A stretch of DNA of 64,000 nucleotides, from positions 1 through 64,000 of the forward strand of contig JAEWWT010000023.1 in assembly GCA_023396225.1 (NCBI GenBank). Reading direction: 5' to 3'. This DNA comes from Bacillota bacterium. Lineage in GTDB: Bacteria; Bacillota; Clostridia; Oscillospirales; Ruminococcaceae. Below are positions 7,844-15,856 of this stretch, one piece after another; within the stretch, counting starts at the first letter, position 1, and each line of letters opens with the position of its first letter. The position numbers and the translations under genes were made by a program. The notes under the pieces were generated by a model. It was not told where the DNA came from and made no database searches. It saw nothing but the letters and a program-made list of their open reading frames with translations.

Positions 7844-9250
7844 TTACTTTTTCTGCTGAATCGGTAGAATTATTGTTACTGTTGTTCCTACTCCTTGTTC
7901 GCTGAAAACATTCAGCATACCGTCATGCATGGTTATTATTTCATCTGCAACAGCAAGACCGATACCCGAACCTCGTCTGGTATGATTAGCCTTGTAGAAT
8001 TTTGTTTTTATTTTAGGGAGATCCTCAGGGCTTATGCCACAGCCCTTGTCAGAAATATCAATCTGTATATTGGTATCATCACGCATTGATGCCTGAATTG
8101 AAACCAATCCGCCCTTATCGGAATATTTGATGGCATTATCAATAACGTTAATGAAAACCTGTCGCAGTCTGTTCTTATCTCCGTATACAAATGGGAGCAT
8201 ATCAGGCTCATCATATACAACTTTAATATTGTCACGTTTTGCTTTTTCCGTATATATAAGTACGGCATCACCAAGTTCTGCAAGGATGTCTATTGTGTCA
8301 TTTTGCAGAGTAAAGCGGCCGCTTTGTATTCTTGAAAAGTCAAGAAGCTCCTCAACCATCTGTGAAAGACGGTCAGTTTCACTTCCGATTACACGCATTC
8401 CCTTTGCTATTGCAGCAGAATCCTCAGGCATAGCTGAAATAGTTTCACTCCAGCCTTTTATAGCGGTAAGAGGAGTTCTGAGTTCGTGGGAAACACTTGA
8501 AATAAACTCGTTTTTCATGTTTTCTGACTGTGACAGTTCTTCTGCCATTTTGTTGAAGATGTCGCAGAGTTCACCTATTTCATCATCATTTTTCTTTTTA
8601 AGTCTTGCTGAGAAATCTCCCTCGGAAAATTTCTTGGCTGTAGCTTCAAGCTCCCTGATAGGAAGGATAATTGAATTAACGAAGAATAATCCTGAAATAC
8701 TTATCAGAAAAACAATGCTTGCACATGTTGCGGCAAGAGCAATAGTTACTGTTTGAATATGAGCATCTACTCCCTCAAGTGAAGTGATAATTCTAATTGC
8801 GGCATATTCAGATGTGCTTTCAGGAATCAGTACTGTTGCAGACATACACATTTCTCCGGAGGATAATTTTCCGATATAGATTCCCTCCGAGCCTGTTTCA
8901 AGGGCATCATAATAATCCTGCATATCCTCGCTGTATGATGGTGCAAAGCCTGAAGATGTAAGTACAATATTACCCTTATTGTTTATTGCCATAAGCTCCA
9001 TGGAATCCTTGTATGCCCAGCCCTCGATTGCGCTGCGGACTTCCGCTGAAAAGGTTGACGGTGAATCCTCAAATGACTTTCCAAGTTGATGAGATACCAT
9101 CTGAATATTTGAGGATATAGTCTGTTTGACGCTGTCGTAGTAAAACTGCTTAGTGAAAAAAGAGCAGGCAAGAAGAACGGCAACGAGCATGATTGTTATA
9201 ACGCCAAGACAGTTTACAAGCCAGCGTTGAGTAATACCGTATTTTTTCAT
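7844..9250 (-). CDS. Sensor histidine kinase
   Basis: 468 residues. A membrane segment near 12-32, an outer sensor domain of about 140 residues, a second membrane segment near 165-190 and a HAMP linker lead to the kinase core. The phospho-accepting histidine is in SVSHELRTPLTAI, the N box is INVIDNAIKYS and the G boxes are DKGCGI and GSGIGLAVADE. It is of the PhoR/VicK type and should phosphorylate the response regulator encoded just upstream. ATG 9250 follows AGGAGG by 12 bases; the longer frame uses a TTG without a site. The signal is unknown; the lipoprotein and membrane protein upstream in the unit may supply it. Confidence 0.92.
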   Translation of the reverse strand: MKKYGITQRWLVNCLGVITIMLVAVLLACSFFTKQFYYDSVKQTISSNIQMVSHQLGKSFEDSPSTFSAEVRSAIEGWAYKDSMELMAINNKGNIVLTSSGFAPSYSEDMQDYYDALETGSEGIYIGKLSSGEMCMSATVLIPESTSEYAAIRIITSLEGVDAHIQTVTIALAATCASIVFLISISGLFFVNSIILPIRELEATAKKFSEGDFSARLKKKNDDEIGELCDIFNKMAEELSQSENMKNEFISSVSHELRTPLTAIKGWSETISAMPEDSAAIAKGMRVIGSETDRLSQMVEELLDFSRIQSGRFTLQNDTIDILAELGDAVLIYTEKAKRDNIKVVYDEPDMLPFVYGDKNRLRQVFINVIDNAIKYSDKGGLVSIQASMRDDTNIQIDISDKGCGISPEDLPKIKTKFYKANHTRRGSGIGLAVADEIITMHDGMLNVFSEQGVGTTVTIILPIQQKK

Positions 9251-9309
9251 AGCAACAACGTTCCTCCTGCGGAGAAGCTCCTTTCTCAAATATAAATGAA
9301 CATTCGAAA

Positions 9310-10014
9310 TTATTTAACTGACCACTTATATCCGAATCCCCAGATAGTAGCGATATACTTCGGGTTTGATGGTTCATCTTCAATTTTCATTCTTATTCTT
9401 CTTATGTTTACGTCAACGATTTTATCGTCTCCGAAATAGTTTTCGCCCCAGATATGATTAAGTATGCTTGAACGGTCAAGAGCGGTGTTCTGGTTGTTGA
9501 GGAAGTATTCAAGAATCTGATATTCTACCTGTGTCAGGTCAATAAGCTCACCGTTTTTTGTTACAGTTCTGCTCTTGAGGTTAAGTACAAACGGGCCTGC
9601 TTCAATTGTAGATACTTCTTCCTCTGTTTCCTTTACATAGGACATATTGACACGTCTGTAGATAGCGTCAATTCTTGCTGTAAGCTCGGATGGAGAGAAA
9701 GGCTTTGTTATGTAGTCATCTGCACCAATCATAAGTCCGCTTACCTTATCCATTTCCTGCGATTTTGCAGAAAGCATAATTATGCCGAGTGTACTGCTCT
9801 TTTTACGGAGAGCCTTGCAGACCTGAAATCCGTCTATTCCGGGCATCATGATATCAAGCAGTGCTATATCAAAGTTGCCGTTTTCTTCTTCAAAAACCCT
9901 GAGAGCTTCTTCACCGCAGTTGACGTCAACAACGTCATAGCCTGCACGCTGAAGATTAATTACAACGAAATCCCTTATAACATCTTCATCTTCACAAACA
10001 AGTATTCTTTTCAT
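9310..10014 (-). CDS. OmpR/PhoB-family response regulator
   Basis: 234 residues. The receiver domain has the acidic pocket (CEDED), the phosphorylated aspartate in LLDIMMPG near residue 52, the LSAK serine and the KPF lysine. The C-terminal winged-helix DNA-binding domain has LTQVEYQILEYF and DVNIRRIRMKIED, ending GFGYKWSVK. ATG 10014 lies 7 bases after AGGAGG. It is the partner of the kinase downstream (59 bases between them). The targets are unknown. Confidence 0.93.
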   Translation of the reverse strand: MKRILVCEDEDVIRDFVVINLQRAGYDVVDVNCGEEALRVFEEENGNFDIALLDIMMPGIDGFQVCKALRKKSSTLGIIMLSAKSQEMDKVSGLMIGADDYITKPFSPSELTARIDAIYRRVNMSYVKETEEEVSTIEAGPFVLNLKSRTVTKNGELIDLTQVEYQILEYFLNNQNTALDRSSILNHIWGENYFGDDKIVDVNIRRIRMKIEDEPSNPKYIATIWGFGYKWSVK

Positions 10015-10029
10015 ACACACGCCTCCTGA

Positions 10030-11346
10030 TTAAGTAATTATATAAAAGTTATTTAAAATTTCTGTTTCCGTAAGAATAAGCGACTCATCTTTGTCAGACG
10101 GAACCTTGTAATAATAATCTGCTGTACCTGTTGACCTAAGAAGTGAATATTCGGAGTAATCAACATCTGAGTTGCCACGCTGTCTTACTCTGATTCTGAG
10201 TAGTTCGTTCGTGCTGTTTGACAGTCTTGAATTGAACTCATAGAACACGGTTTCTCCTGTTTCAAGATCATATTTAGCCGTAACAAGCCCTGTCCATCTT
10301 GATGGGAGCATGAAACAATAATTTTGCTTATAATCAAAATAACTTGAATATTTCTTTACAATATTATAGTTCTCAAATATATTCCAGTTTGTTATATAAA
10401 CCTTTTCATCGGAGTTACTGTATCCCGGAAACGCTTCAAGTGTAGGTATTTCAATAACTCCGTCATAATTTATATCAATAGAAGGATACTCCGAAGGTCT
10501 TGTAACATCCTGAATAGGAATGATAAAGTCAGTGTAAATAGGGTTTCTTAAAACATCTTTTACGGTGTAAATTATTTCAGTTGCCATTCCATTTGCTCTT
10601 ATTCCGTCAATAAACAATGCAGGAGTTGATGTTCCGATATATCCTGCGGTAATGCTTTTATAATCCTTTGTCAGAGGATCAAGGAAAACAGTGCTTGTTT
10701 GCTGAAGTGTACCGTCTGCTGTATAGTCAATTAGATTAACCCGTCCCTGCGAACCGGGGGTATTTTTATTGATTGAAACAATTTCATCATAACCGTCTCC
10801 GTCCATATCCATTACATAATATGCGCTCAGGTTTGAAGTGTATGTTGTTGTAAGCTTCTTATTTTCATAAGAATAGGCATTGAATACATTGTCAGTTCCG
10901 TACAACGTGCCAAAGCTTACCAGAATACTTGTTTTTTCGCTGTCTCCGACAGTAGCAAAGGATACTCTTTCAACATCAGTTCCTCCGCCGGTATGGTCGT
11001 AAACAGACTGCCATTTACCATTTATTTTATCAAGTATATTAATACGGACATTTCCGCTTTCAACAGAGTCATTCTGTATTGTGTAGAAAACCATTGCCTC
11101 GGCAGTAGGCTCGGAATCAATATTGCTTAGGATAACAGCAGAACGGTTCTCGCCGCTTTTAGGATAAATAAGCTTTATTTTCTTGCTGTTCACTGAAGAG
11201 GTAAGGGCAGTGTATATTTCATTCTGTTCTGCTGAAAGGCTTGGAGCAGAAAGAAGGCTGTCAACGTTGGTTATAAATGAGCACCCTGCAAAAATCACTG
11301 CAGACACAATTACTGCGGCAGCTTTTTTTATATGTGATATAAACAA
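10030..11346 (-). CDS. Lipoprotein of unknown function in the two-component operon
   Basis: 438 residues. A signal peptide ends in a lipobox (VIFAGCSFI, cysteine near residue 22), so it should be lipid-anchored outside the membrane. An acidic repeat-like motif MDGDGYDEIVSI near residue 198 and NYDGVIEIP near 290 resemble the Ca2+-binding loops of FG-GAP/VCBS beta-propeller proteins; this is a resemblance only. It starts at TTG with AAGGAGGTGA upstream. It ends 15 bases before the response regulator, so it may sense a signal for that system. Confidence 0.7.
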   Translation of the reverse strand: MFISHIKKAAAVIVSAVIFAGCSFITNVDSLLSAPSLSAEQNEIYTALTSSVNSKKIKLIYPKSGENRSAVILSNIDSEPTAEAMVFYTIQNDSVESGNVRINILDKINGKWQSVYDHTGGGTDVERVSFATVGDSEKTSILVSFGTLYGTDNVFNAYSYENKKLTTTYTSNLSAYYVMDMDGDGYDEIVSINKNTPGSQGRVNLIDYTADGTLQQTSTVFLDPLTKDYKSITAGYIGTSTPALFIDGIRANGMATEIIYTVKDVLRNPIYTDFIIPIQDVTRPSEYPSIDINYDGVIEIPTLEAFPGYSNSDEKVYITNWNIFENYNIVKKYSSYFDYKQNYCFMLPSRWTGLVTAKYDLETGETVFYEFNSRLSNSTNELLRIRVRQRGNSDVDYSEYSLLRSTGTADYYYKVPSDKDESLILTETEILNNFYIIT

Positions 11347-11372
11347 CGCCCTTCACCTCCTTAATGAAATAT

Positions 11373-11414
11373 GGACGCAACAAATCAAACTGCGTAAGCA
11401 GCGTATGTGCGTCC
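11373..11414 (-). promoter_or_regulatory. Intercistronic hairpin before the lipoprotein gene
   Basis: Outer stem GGACGCA (11373-11379)/TGCGTCC (11408-11414) encloses an inner CTGC/GCAG hairpin with a 4-base loop. It lies about 30 bases before the lipoprotein start within an 82-base gap. There is no T-run, so it is not a standard terminator; it may protect or process the message. A second pairing, GCAAC with GTTGC, overlaps the outer stem. Confidence 0.45.
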
Positions 11415-11428
11415 AGTTGCTACTGCGA

Positions 11429-12433
11429 TTATGTTGTTCTCTGACTTGTCGGAACTGCTGACCAGCGGCGTTTGCCTGAAATATTAAGTTTAGGCATGAT
11501 TCTGTAAACAAACTGTCCGAAGAAAAGTGAAATTACTGCCGGAGGAATGAGTATCCATCCAATGTCTGAAATATTAGGTGATGCCATTCCTTCACGCTGC
11601 AAGTAATCAATTAGGAAGTACATAATGTAACGTGGAATGACTGATACAGCTGAAAAAATTGATGCAGCGAATCCAAAGAAACACATCCAAAGCTTTGTGT
11701 ACTTGTTTTCACAGTCGAAGAAATATCTTGCTGTATATGTGAAGAAAACAGCACTGCACATATAGCTAAGCATGATAAATGTCTTTTCAGAGAATAACGC
11801 AATAAGCTGTGTTTCCTTTATCAAGGCAAATATCTGTAAAATTCTCATAACGCTGTAAACGCCGAAGAAAAAGCAGTTGCCTTTTGTAAATCCGTCACCC
11901 TTCAGTATGTTGTAGCCTGAAGTGAGAAATGTAATGAGGGCTGTAATCTGAAATACATATATAAACCAATTGAGAACGCTTATTCCTGAAAGAAAAAATA
12001 TCGGGTTATCTTCTGTAGACAGCTGCATATTTTTGCTTATTACATATGAGAGGTTCATAAACAGCTCTATAGCTATGAGCAGGGACATTACAAGGAAGAA
12101 AACTGCTGTTGAAGGTGACTGTTTCTTGTTAAGCCTGTCACATTTTAGTTTATAAGGGTTCATAAGAATTGCAGTTTTTACAGCTCTGTCATTTGAGCTT
12201 CCAAACCTTAGAATCAAAAGTATAATGAAAAGTCCTGCGGCAGTTGTAAAAACAGGATAGTAGGCAGTAATGTCATTTGAAATGTACTTGCCTGTAGAGA
12301 AATTCATATTTGTCATCAGCTGGTCAGTTCTGAGACATACCGCAGCAACAAGCGTGATAACATAGAAAACCCAGGTAATTTTACGATCAATAGTAAATTC
12401 TTTTTTTGACGATCCTGATGTTTTTGTTTTCAT
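11429..12433 (-). CDS. Polytopic membrane protein, function unknown
   Basis: 334 residues with about eight hydrophobic segments after a short, charged, Ser/Lys-rich cytoplasmic start. No family motif is recognised. ATG 12433 sits 8 bases after AGAGG, better than the GTG at 12442 which is part of that site. It begins 17 bases after the citrate synthase stop and precedes the lipoprotein and two-component genes, so it probably belongs to that unit and may help in signal input. This is inference from position. Confidence 0.65.
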   Translation of the reverse strand: MKTKTSGSSKKEFTIDRKITWVFYVITLVAAVCLRTDQLMTNMNFSTGKYISNDITAYYPVFTTAAGLFIILLILRFGSSNDRAVKTAILMNPYKLKCDRLNKKQSPSTAVFFLVMSLLIAIELFMNLSYVISKNMQLSTEDNPIFFLSGISVLNWFIYVFQITALITFLTSGYNILKGDGFTKGNCFFFGVYSVMRILQIFALIKETQLIALFSEKTFIMLSYMCSAVFFTYTARYFFDCENKYTKLWMCFFGFAASIFSAVSVIPRYIMYFLIDYLQREGMASPNISDIGWILIPPAVISLFFGQFVYRIMPKLNISGKRRWSAVPTSQRTT

Positions 12434-12450
12434 TGCCGGCACCTCTTAGT

Positions 12451-13809
12451 TTACTTTCGTTCATTTATAGGAATGTATTTTCTGCTCTTTCCGATTGCTT
12501 TATAAGCAGGTCTGATAATTCTTTTTCCATTGATAAGCTCTTCAATTCTGTGAGCAGCCCATCCGGCAATTCTTGAAACTGCAAACATAGGTGTGTAAAG
12601 CTCAACAGGAATATTAAGCATCTTATATACAAGTCCGGAATACAGATCCACGTTTGCACACATAATCTTACCATCAGTCTTTTTATCGGCATAAACTTCA
12701 GGAGTAAGTCTTTCGATTGCGTCAAGAAGCATAAATTCCTTTTCAAAATCAGTACCCTTTGCAAGAGCCATAGCATTTTTCTTAAGTATAATTGCTCTTG
12801 GGTCAGAAAGTGTATATACTGCATGCCCCATACCATAGATAAGGCCTGAATTGTCTCCTGCTTCTTTGTTGAATACCTTTGCAATATAATCCTTAATTTC
12901 GGAATCGTCTGTCCAGCTGCTGATATTTGACTTGAATTCTTCAAGCTGATTCATAACCTTGAAGTTTGCACCGCCATGACGGTGGCCCTTCAGTGAGCCG
13001 ATTGCTGCTGAGTATGCAGAATAAGCATCTGTTCCTGAAGATGTAATAGTTCTGCAGGTAAATGTCGAGTTGTTTCCGCCACCGTGTTCTGCATGAAGTA
13101 TAAGCATAAGGTCAAGAAGTCTTGCCTCATCAGCAGAATACTTTCTGTCACTTCTAAGGGTTGAGAGAATGCTCTCGGCTGTATATTCTTCAGGATTAAG
13201 CGGATGCATATATAAGCTTTCCTTATCATAAACCCTGCGCTTAATCTGATATGAGTCAACCATTGCGGAAGGAAGACGTGCAATAATCTGGACTGCTCTG
13301 AGCAGTTCAGCTTCAATTGACTGATCTTCCGGGGTATCATCATAGGAATACAAGGCAAGAACGGAACGAGCCATCTTGTTCATTATATTAGGAGACGGAG
13401 CCTTGAAAATCATATCCTCGGCAAAGCCTTCAGGAAGTTCACGGAAATTTGCAAGAAGTTCGTGAAAACTTATTAACTGACTTGCTGTAGGAAGTTGACC
13501 GAAAAGAAGCAGATAAACTGTTTCTTCATATCCAAAACGGTTATTTTCAGTAGTATTGGCAACGATATCATTTATAGAATAACCTCTGTAAATAAGTTCG
13601 CCTTCAATGGGCTGTCTTTCACCTTCATTTACTATATATCCATGAACATTGCAGATATTGGTTATTCCAGCCATAACACCTGTTCCGTCGCTGTTTCTGA
13701 GTCCTCGTTTTACCTGATATTTTTCATATAGGTCTGGTGAAATAGAGTTATGTTTGAGCAATTCATCGCATAAAATCTTTATAGTAGTTTCATTGCAGTT
13801 ATTTGACAA
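12451..13809 (-). CDS. gltA: Citrate synthase
   Basis: 452 residues. Condenses acetyl-CoA with oxaloacetate to citrate, in anaerobes usually for glutamate synthesis. The catalytic and substrate histidines appear in HAEHGGGNNST and GHRHGGAN, and the GMGHAVYTLSDPRA block carries the third conserved histidine. The length agrees with long Firmicute forms having an N-terminal extension. The start is TTG, eight bases after AGGAGG; no ATG is nearby. It is the first gene after a near-consensus promoter and leads the eight-gene minus-strand unit. No aconitase or isocitrate dehydrogenase gene is nearby. Confidence 0.93.
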   Translation of the reverse strand: MSNNCNETTIKILCDELLKHNSISPDLYEKYQVKRGLRNSDGTGVMAGITNICNVHGYIVNEGERQPIEGELIYRGYSINDIVANTTENNRFGYEETVYLLLFGQLPTASQLISFHELLANFRELPEGFAEDMIFKAPSPNIMNKMARSVLALYSYDDTPEDQSIEAELLRAVQIIARLPSAMVDSYQIKRRVYDKESLYMHPLNPEEYTAESILSTLRSDRKYSADEARLLDLMLILHAEHGGGNNSTFTCRTITSSGTDAYSAYSAAIGSLKGHRHGGANFKVMNQLEEFKSNISSWTDDSEIKDYIAKVFNKEAGDNSGLIYGMGHAVYTLSDPRAIILKKNAMALAKGTDFEKEFMLLDAIERLTPEVYADKKTDGKIMCANVDLYSGLVYKMLNIPVELYTPMFAVSRIAGWAAHRIEELINGKRIIRPAYKAIGKSRKYIPINERK

Positions 13810-13846
13810 TGTGATTCCCTCCTAAAATAGTATGGTACGCTTCTTA

Positions 13847-13875
13847 ATTTTACTCTATATCCCAATGGTTGTCAA
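13847..13875 (-). promoter_or_regulatory. SigA-type promoter of the citrate synthase unit
   Basis: TTGACA (13870-13875) and TAAAAT (13847-13852) read on the minus strand, 17-base spacer, about 40 bases before the TTG start. No other clear promoter was found down to prmC. Confidence 0.75.
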
Positions 13876-14026
13876 GATTTTTTGTAACGGGATACTGAAT
13901 ACGACAGAAAGAAAAGATTTTTTGCCGTAAAAATGACCAAATCAGGAAAATCCTTATACTATGGTGCTTTATGGGTGGTTATGAAAAAAGTTAGTGGCTA
14001 ATTTTTGCCGGAAAGGATAAAACAAA

Positions 14027-15136
14027 ATGAAAGATTTATTCAAAATTATTGCAGTTTTTACAGTGCTGCTTGCAGCAATTCCTGCTATAGCGCTTATCTG
14101 CCCTCCCGATGTTGCTTCTGTAAAGATAAATGCAGAAACGGAATATACCGAAGGGGCTGAAACTTCCACAGCGGTTACTAATACTGTTGTGTTAGAGGAT
14201 ACGGAAGTTACGACTGCTTCTGTACAGTCTGAAACAACCATACCTGCTATATCCGAGGATGATGGTATGTACAGGATTCTTGACTGTAAAACGGGTGAGA
14301 CAGTAACCGTTTCTATGGAGGAATATATTATAGGCTCTGTGCTTGCGGAAATGCCTGCGTCCTATCATGAGGAGGCACTCAAGGCACAGGCTGTTGCGGT
14401 TCATACCTATGCTGTAAGGCAGAGGGAAAAACAGTTAGCTTCACCTGATGAGGCGCTTAAAGGTGCATACATATCAAATGACAGCACAAAATATCAGGCT
14501 TACTTTACAGAACAGCAGGCAAAGGATTTTTATGGCGATGATTACGAAAAATACTACAACAAGGTTTCTTTCTGCGTAAGTCTTGTGTCCGATGAAATTC
14601 TCGTGTACAATAACGAGCCTATTGTTGCAGCCTTCCATTCTACTTCAAACGGAAAGACTGAAAGTGCAGAGGTAATATGGGGCGGGGAAGTGGACTATCT
14701 TGTTCCGGTTGACAGTTCCTATGACCTCAATGCTCCAGGATATACTGAAGAAAAGACTTTTACTCCTGACCAGATTAAAAACAAGTTCACAGCGGAGTAC
14801 AGTGACATTCTTTTTGCTTATGACAAGGAAAGCTGGATCAGTATTGAGGACAGGAGTGAATCAGGTACAGTTACAAAGGTTCTTGTAGGAAACAAGCATA
14901 TAGAGGGAACAGAGTTCAGAAATATTCTTGGACTTCGTTCGGCAACTTTCGAGGTTGTTTACAGTGCAAAGTCGGATGACTTTACAGTATCAACCAAGGG
15001 TTACGGACATGGAGTAGGGCTTAGTCAGTATGGCGCAGATGCTATGGCGCAAAGCGGAAGTACATACAAGGAAATATTGTTGCATTATTACACAGGTGCT
15101 GACATTGTAAGTGAAGAAAGCCTTTTGTCGGATTAG
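14027..15136 (+). CDS. spoIID: SpoIID/LytB-family protein
   Basis: 369 residues. SpoIID is a lytic transglycosylase acting on peptidoglycan during engulfment of the forespore. An N-terminal membrane anchor (about 6-26) and a Thr/Glu-rich linker precede the SpoIID domain, with the catalytic-glutamate motif VLAEMPASYHEEALKAQA and the C-terminal GYGHGVGLSQYGA block. Start ATG has AAAGGA upstream. It stands alone, without spoIIQ or sigma genes nearby. Some non-spore-forming Clostridia keep SpoIID-like proteins, so the gene alone does not prove sporulation. Confidence 0.88.
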   Translation: MKDLFKIIAVFTVLLAAIPAIALICPPDVASVKINAETEYTEGAETSTAVTNTVVLEDTEVTTASVQSETTIPAISEDDGMYRILDCKTGETVTVSMEEYIIGSVLAEMPASYHEEALKAQAVAVHTYAVRQREKQLASPDEALKGAYISNDSTKYQAYFTEQQAKDFYGDDYEKYYNKVSFCVSLVSDEILVYNNEPIVAAFHSTSNGKTESAEVIWGGEVDYLVPVDSSYDLNAPGYTEEKTFTPDQIKNKFTAEYSDILFAYDKESWISIEDRSESGTVTKVLVGNKHIEGTEFRNILGLRSATFEVVYSAKSDDFTVSTKGYGHGVGLSQYGADAMAQSGSTYKEILLHYYTGADIVSEESLLSD

Positions 15137-15142
15137 AATATA

Positions 15143-15190
15143 TTGTGTCGAACTCCGAAAATATACAGAGAGTATTTATTCGACACAAAC
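15143..15190 (+). repeat. Inverted repeat after spoIID
   Basis: TTGTGTCGAA and TTCGACACAA form a perfect 10-bp inverted repeat separated by about 27 bases, seven bases after the spoIID stop. No T-run follows, so its role as terminator or protein site is open. Confidence 0.5.
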
Positions 15191-15237
15191 CTTTATTATG
15201 CGCTAAAAGCATTGGATTATACATTAAATTAAATAAC

Positions 15238-15266
15238 TTGACAAATTTAATTCATTGTGATATTAT
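15238..15266 (+). promoter_or_regulatory. SigA-type promoter in the spoIID-metG gap
   Basis: TTGACA (15238-15243) and TATTAT (15261-15266), 17-base spacer. The transcript would run through an AT-rich stretch with repeated ATTAATTTG words, and no open frame of note follows for 200 bases. Confidence 0.55.
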
Positions 15267-15448
15267 AAAATTTAAAATTAATATCAAAAATTAAGTGAAT
15301 GTTAATTAATTTGTTTTCGTTGCTAAATTAATGCCAGTTAAGAAAAACCAATTCATTGTTTATTAACAAATTAATTTGATAATATTGATTAACTTTAACT
15401 ACAATTTTTGTGCAGGTATACAAATATGATAAAAATGCATTTACAGTG

Positions 15449-15477
15449 TTGACGTTGGCATATTTATACGCTATAAT
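15449..15477 (+). promoter_or_regulatory. Strong promoter of a candidate small RNA
   Basis: TTGACG (15449-15454) and TATAAT (15472-15477), 17-base spacer. It lies about 110 bases before a terminator with no coding frame between. Confidence 0.7.
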
Positions 15478-15483
15478 ATAGTT

Positions 15484-15613
15484 GATGTTAGAATTCTTGT
15501 AAACCATTTAATATGTTTAACATCCGTTTTGTTGTCTCCTTTCTTTTGTTCTACACATATTTTAATTTTATTTTATCTGATTTTAGCAGGACCCGAAGTC
15601 CTGCTATTTTTTT
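15484..15613 (+). ncRNA. Candidate 130-nt small RNA upstream of metG
   Basis: The segment lies between a strong promoter and an intrinsic terminator (AGCAGGAC/GTCCTGCT, loop CCGAA, then a T-run at 15606-15612). The 5' part can pair as GATGTTA/TAACATC. The middle is an unpaired pyrimidine-rich stretch containing CTCCTTTCTTTT, complementary to Shine-Dalgarno sequences such as AAAGGAG. It could be a free small RNA that blocks ribosome binding, or an attenuated leader for metG, whose start is 240 bases further on. Confidence 0.5.
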
Positions 15614-15730
15614 GTCTTAAAAAAGATTGATTATTTTATAATATTATGGTAAAATACATTGTATATGCACTTAGTAGGATTGTATTTTTATAATCCATTT
15701 GACAATATTTTGCTGATGTGCAAAGAAAAC

Positions 15731-15846
15731 ACTGATTAAATCGTTTTTACATTTTCCAAACAACAGCTTAGCTGAAGTATGTTCGCAGTTGTTCATAAAG
15801 TGTAAAACGAGCGCTGCGCATTAATCGGTTTTTTCTAAGAAAGGAA
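15731..15846 (+). promoter_or_regulatory. Structured leader of metG
   Basis: Nested pairing is visible: ACTGATTAA with TTAATCGGT (one wobble) closes the region, and TCGTTTTTACA with TGTAAAACGA pairs inside it with one bulge. Inside that are CAGC/GCTG and AACAAC/GTTGTT arms. The metG Shine-Dalgarno (AAGAAAGGAA) follows immediately. No T-box sequence or S-box core was found. It shares the AGCTGAA...GTTC hairpin with the leaders at 39003 and 53248, so it may be a distant relative. Confidence 0.4.
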
Positions 15847-15856
15847 TGTGTATAAA

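Noticed and set aside
8127..8756. A 209-codon plus-strand frame opposite the histidine kinase
   Set aside because: Antisense to the kinase core; serine-rich composition typical of reverse-strand shadows.
15614..15856. T-box or SAM riboswitch in front of metG
   Set aside because: No GGTGGNANCGCG sequence, no terminator/antiterminator pair near metG and no S-box core.
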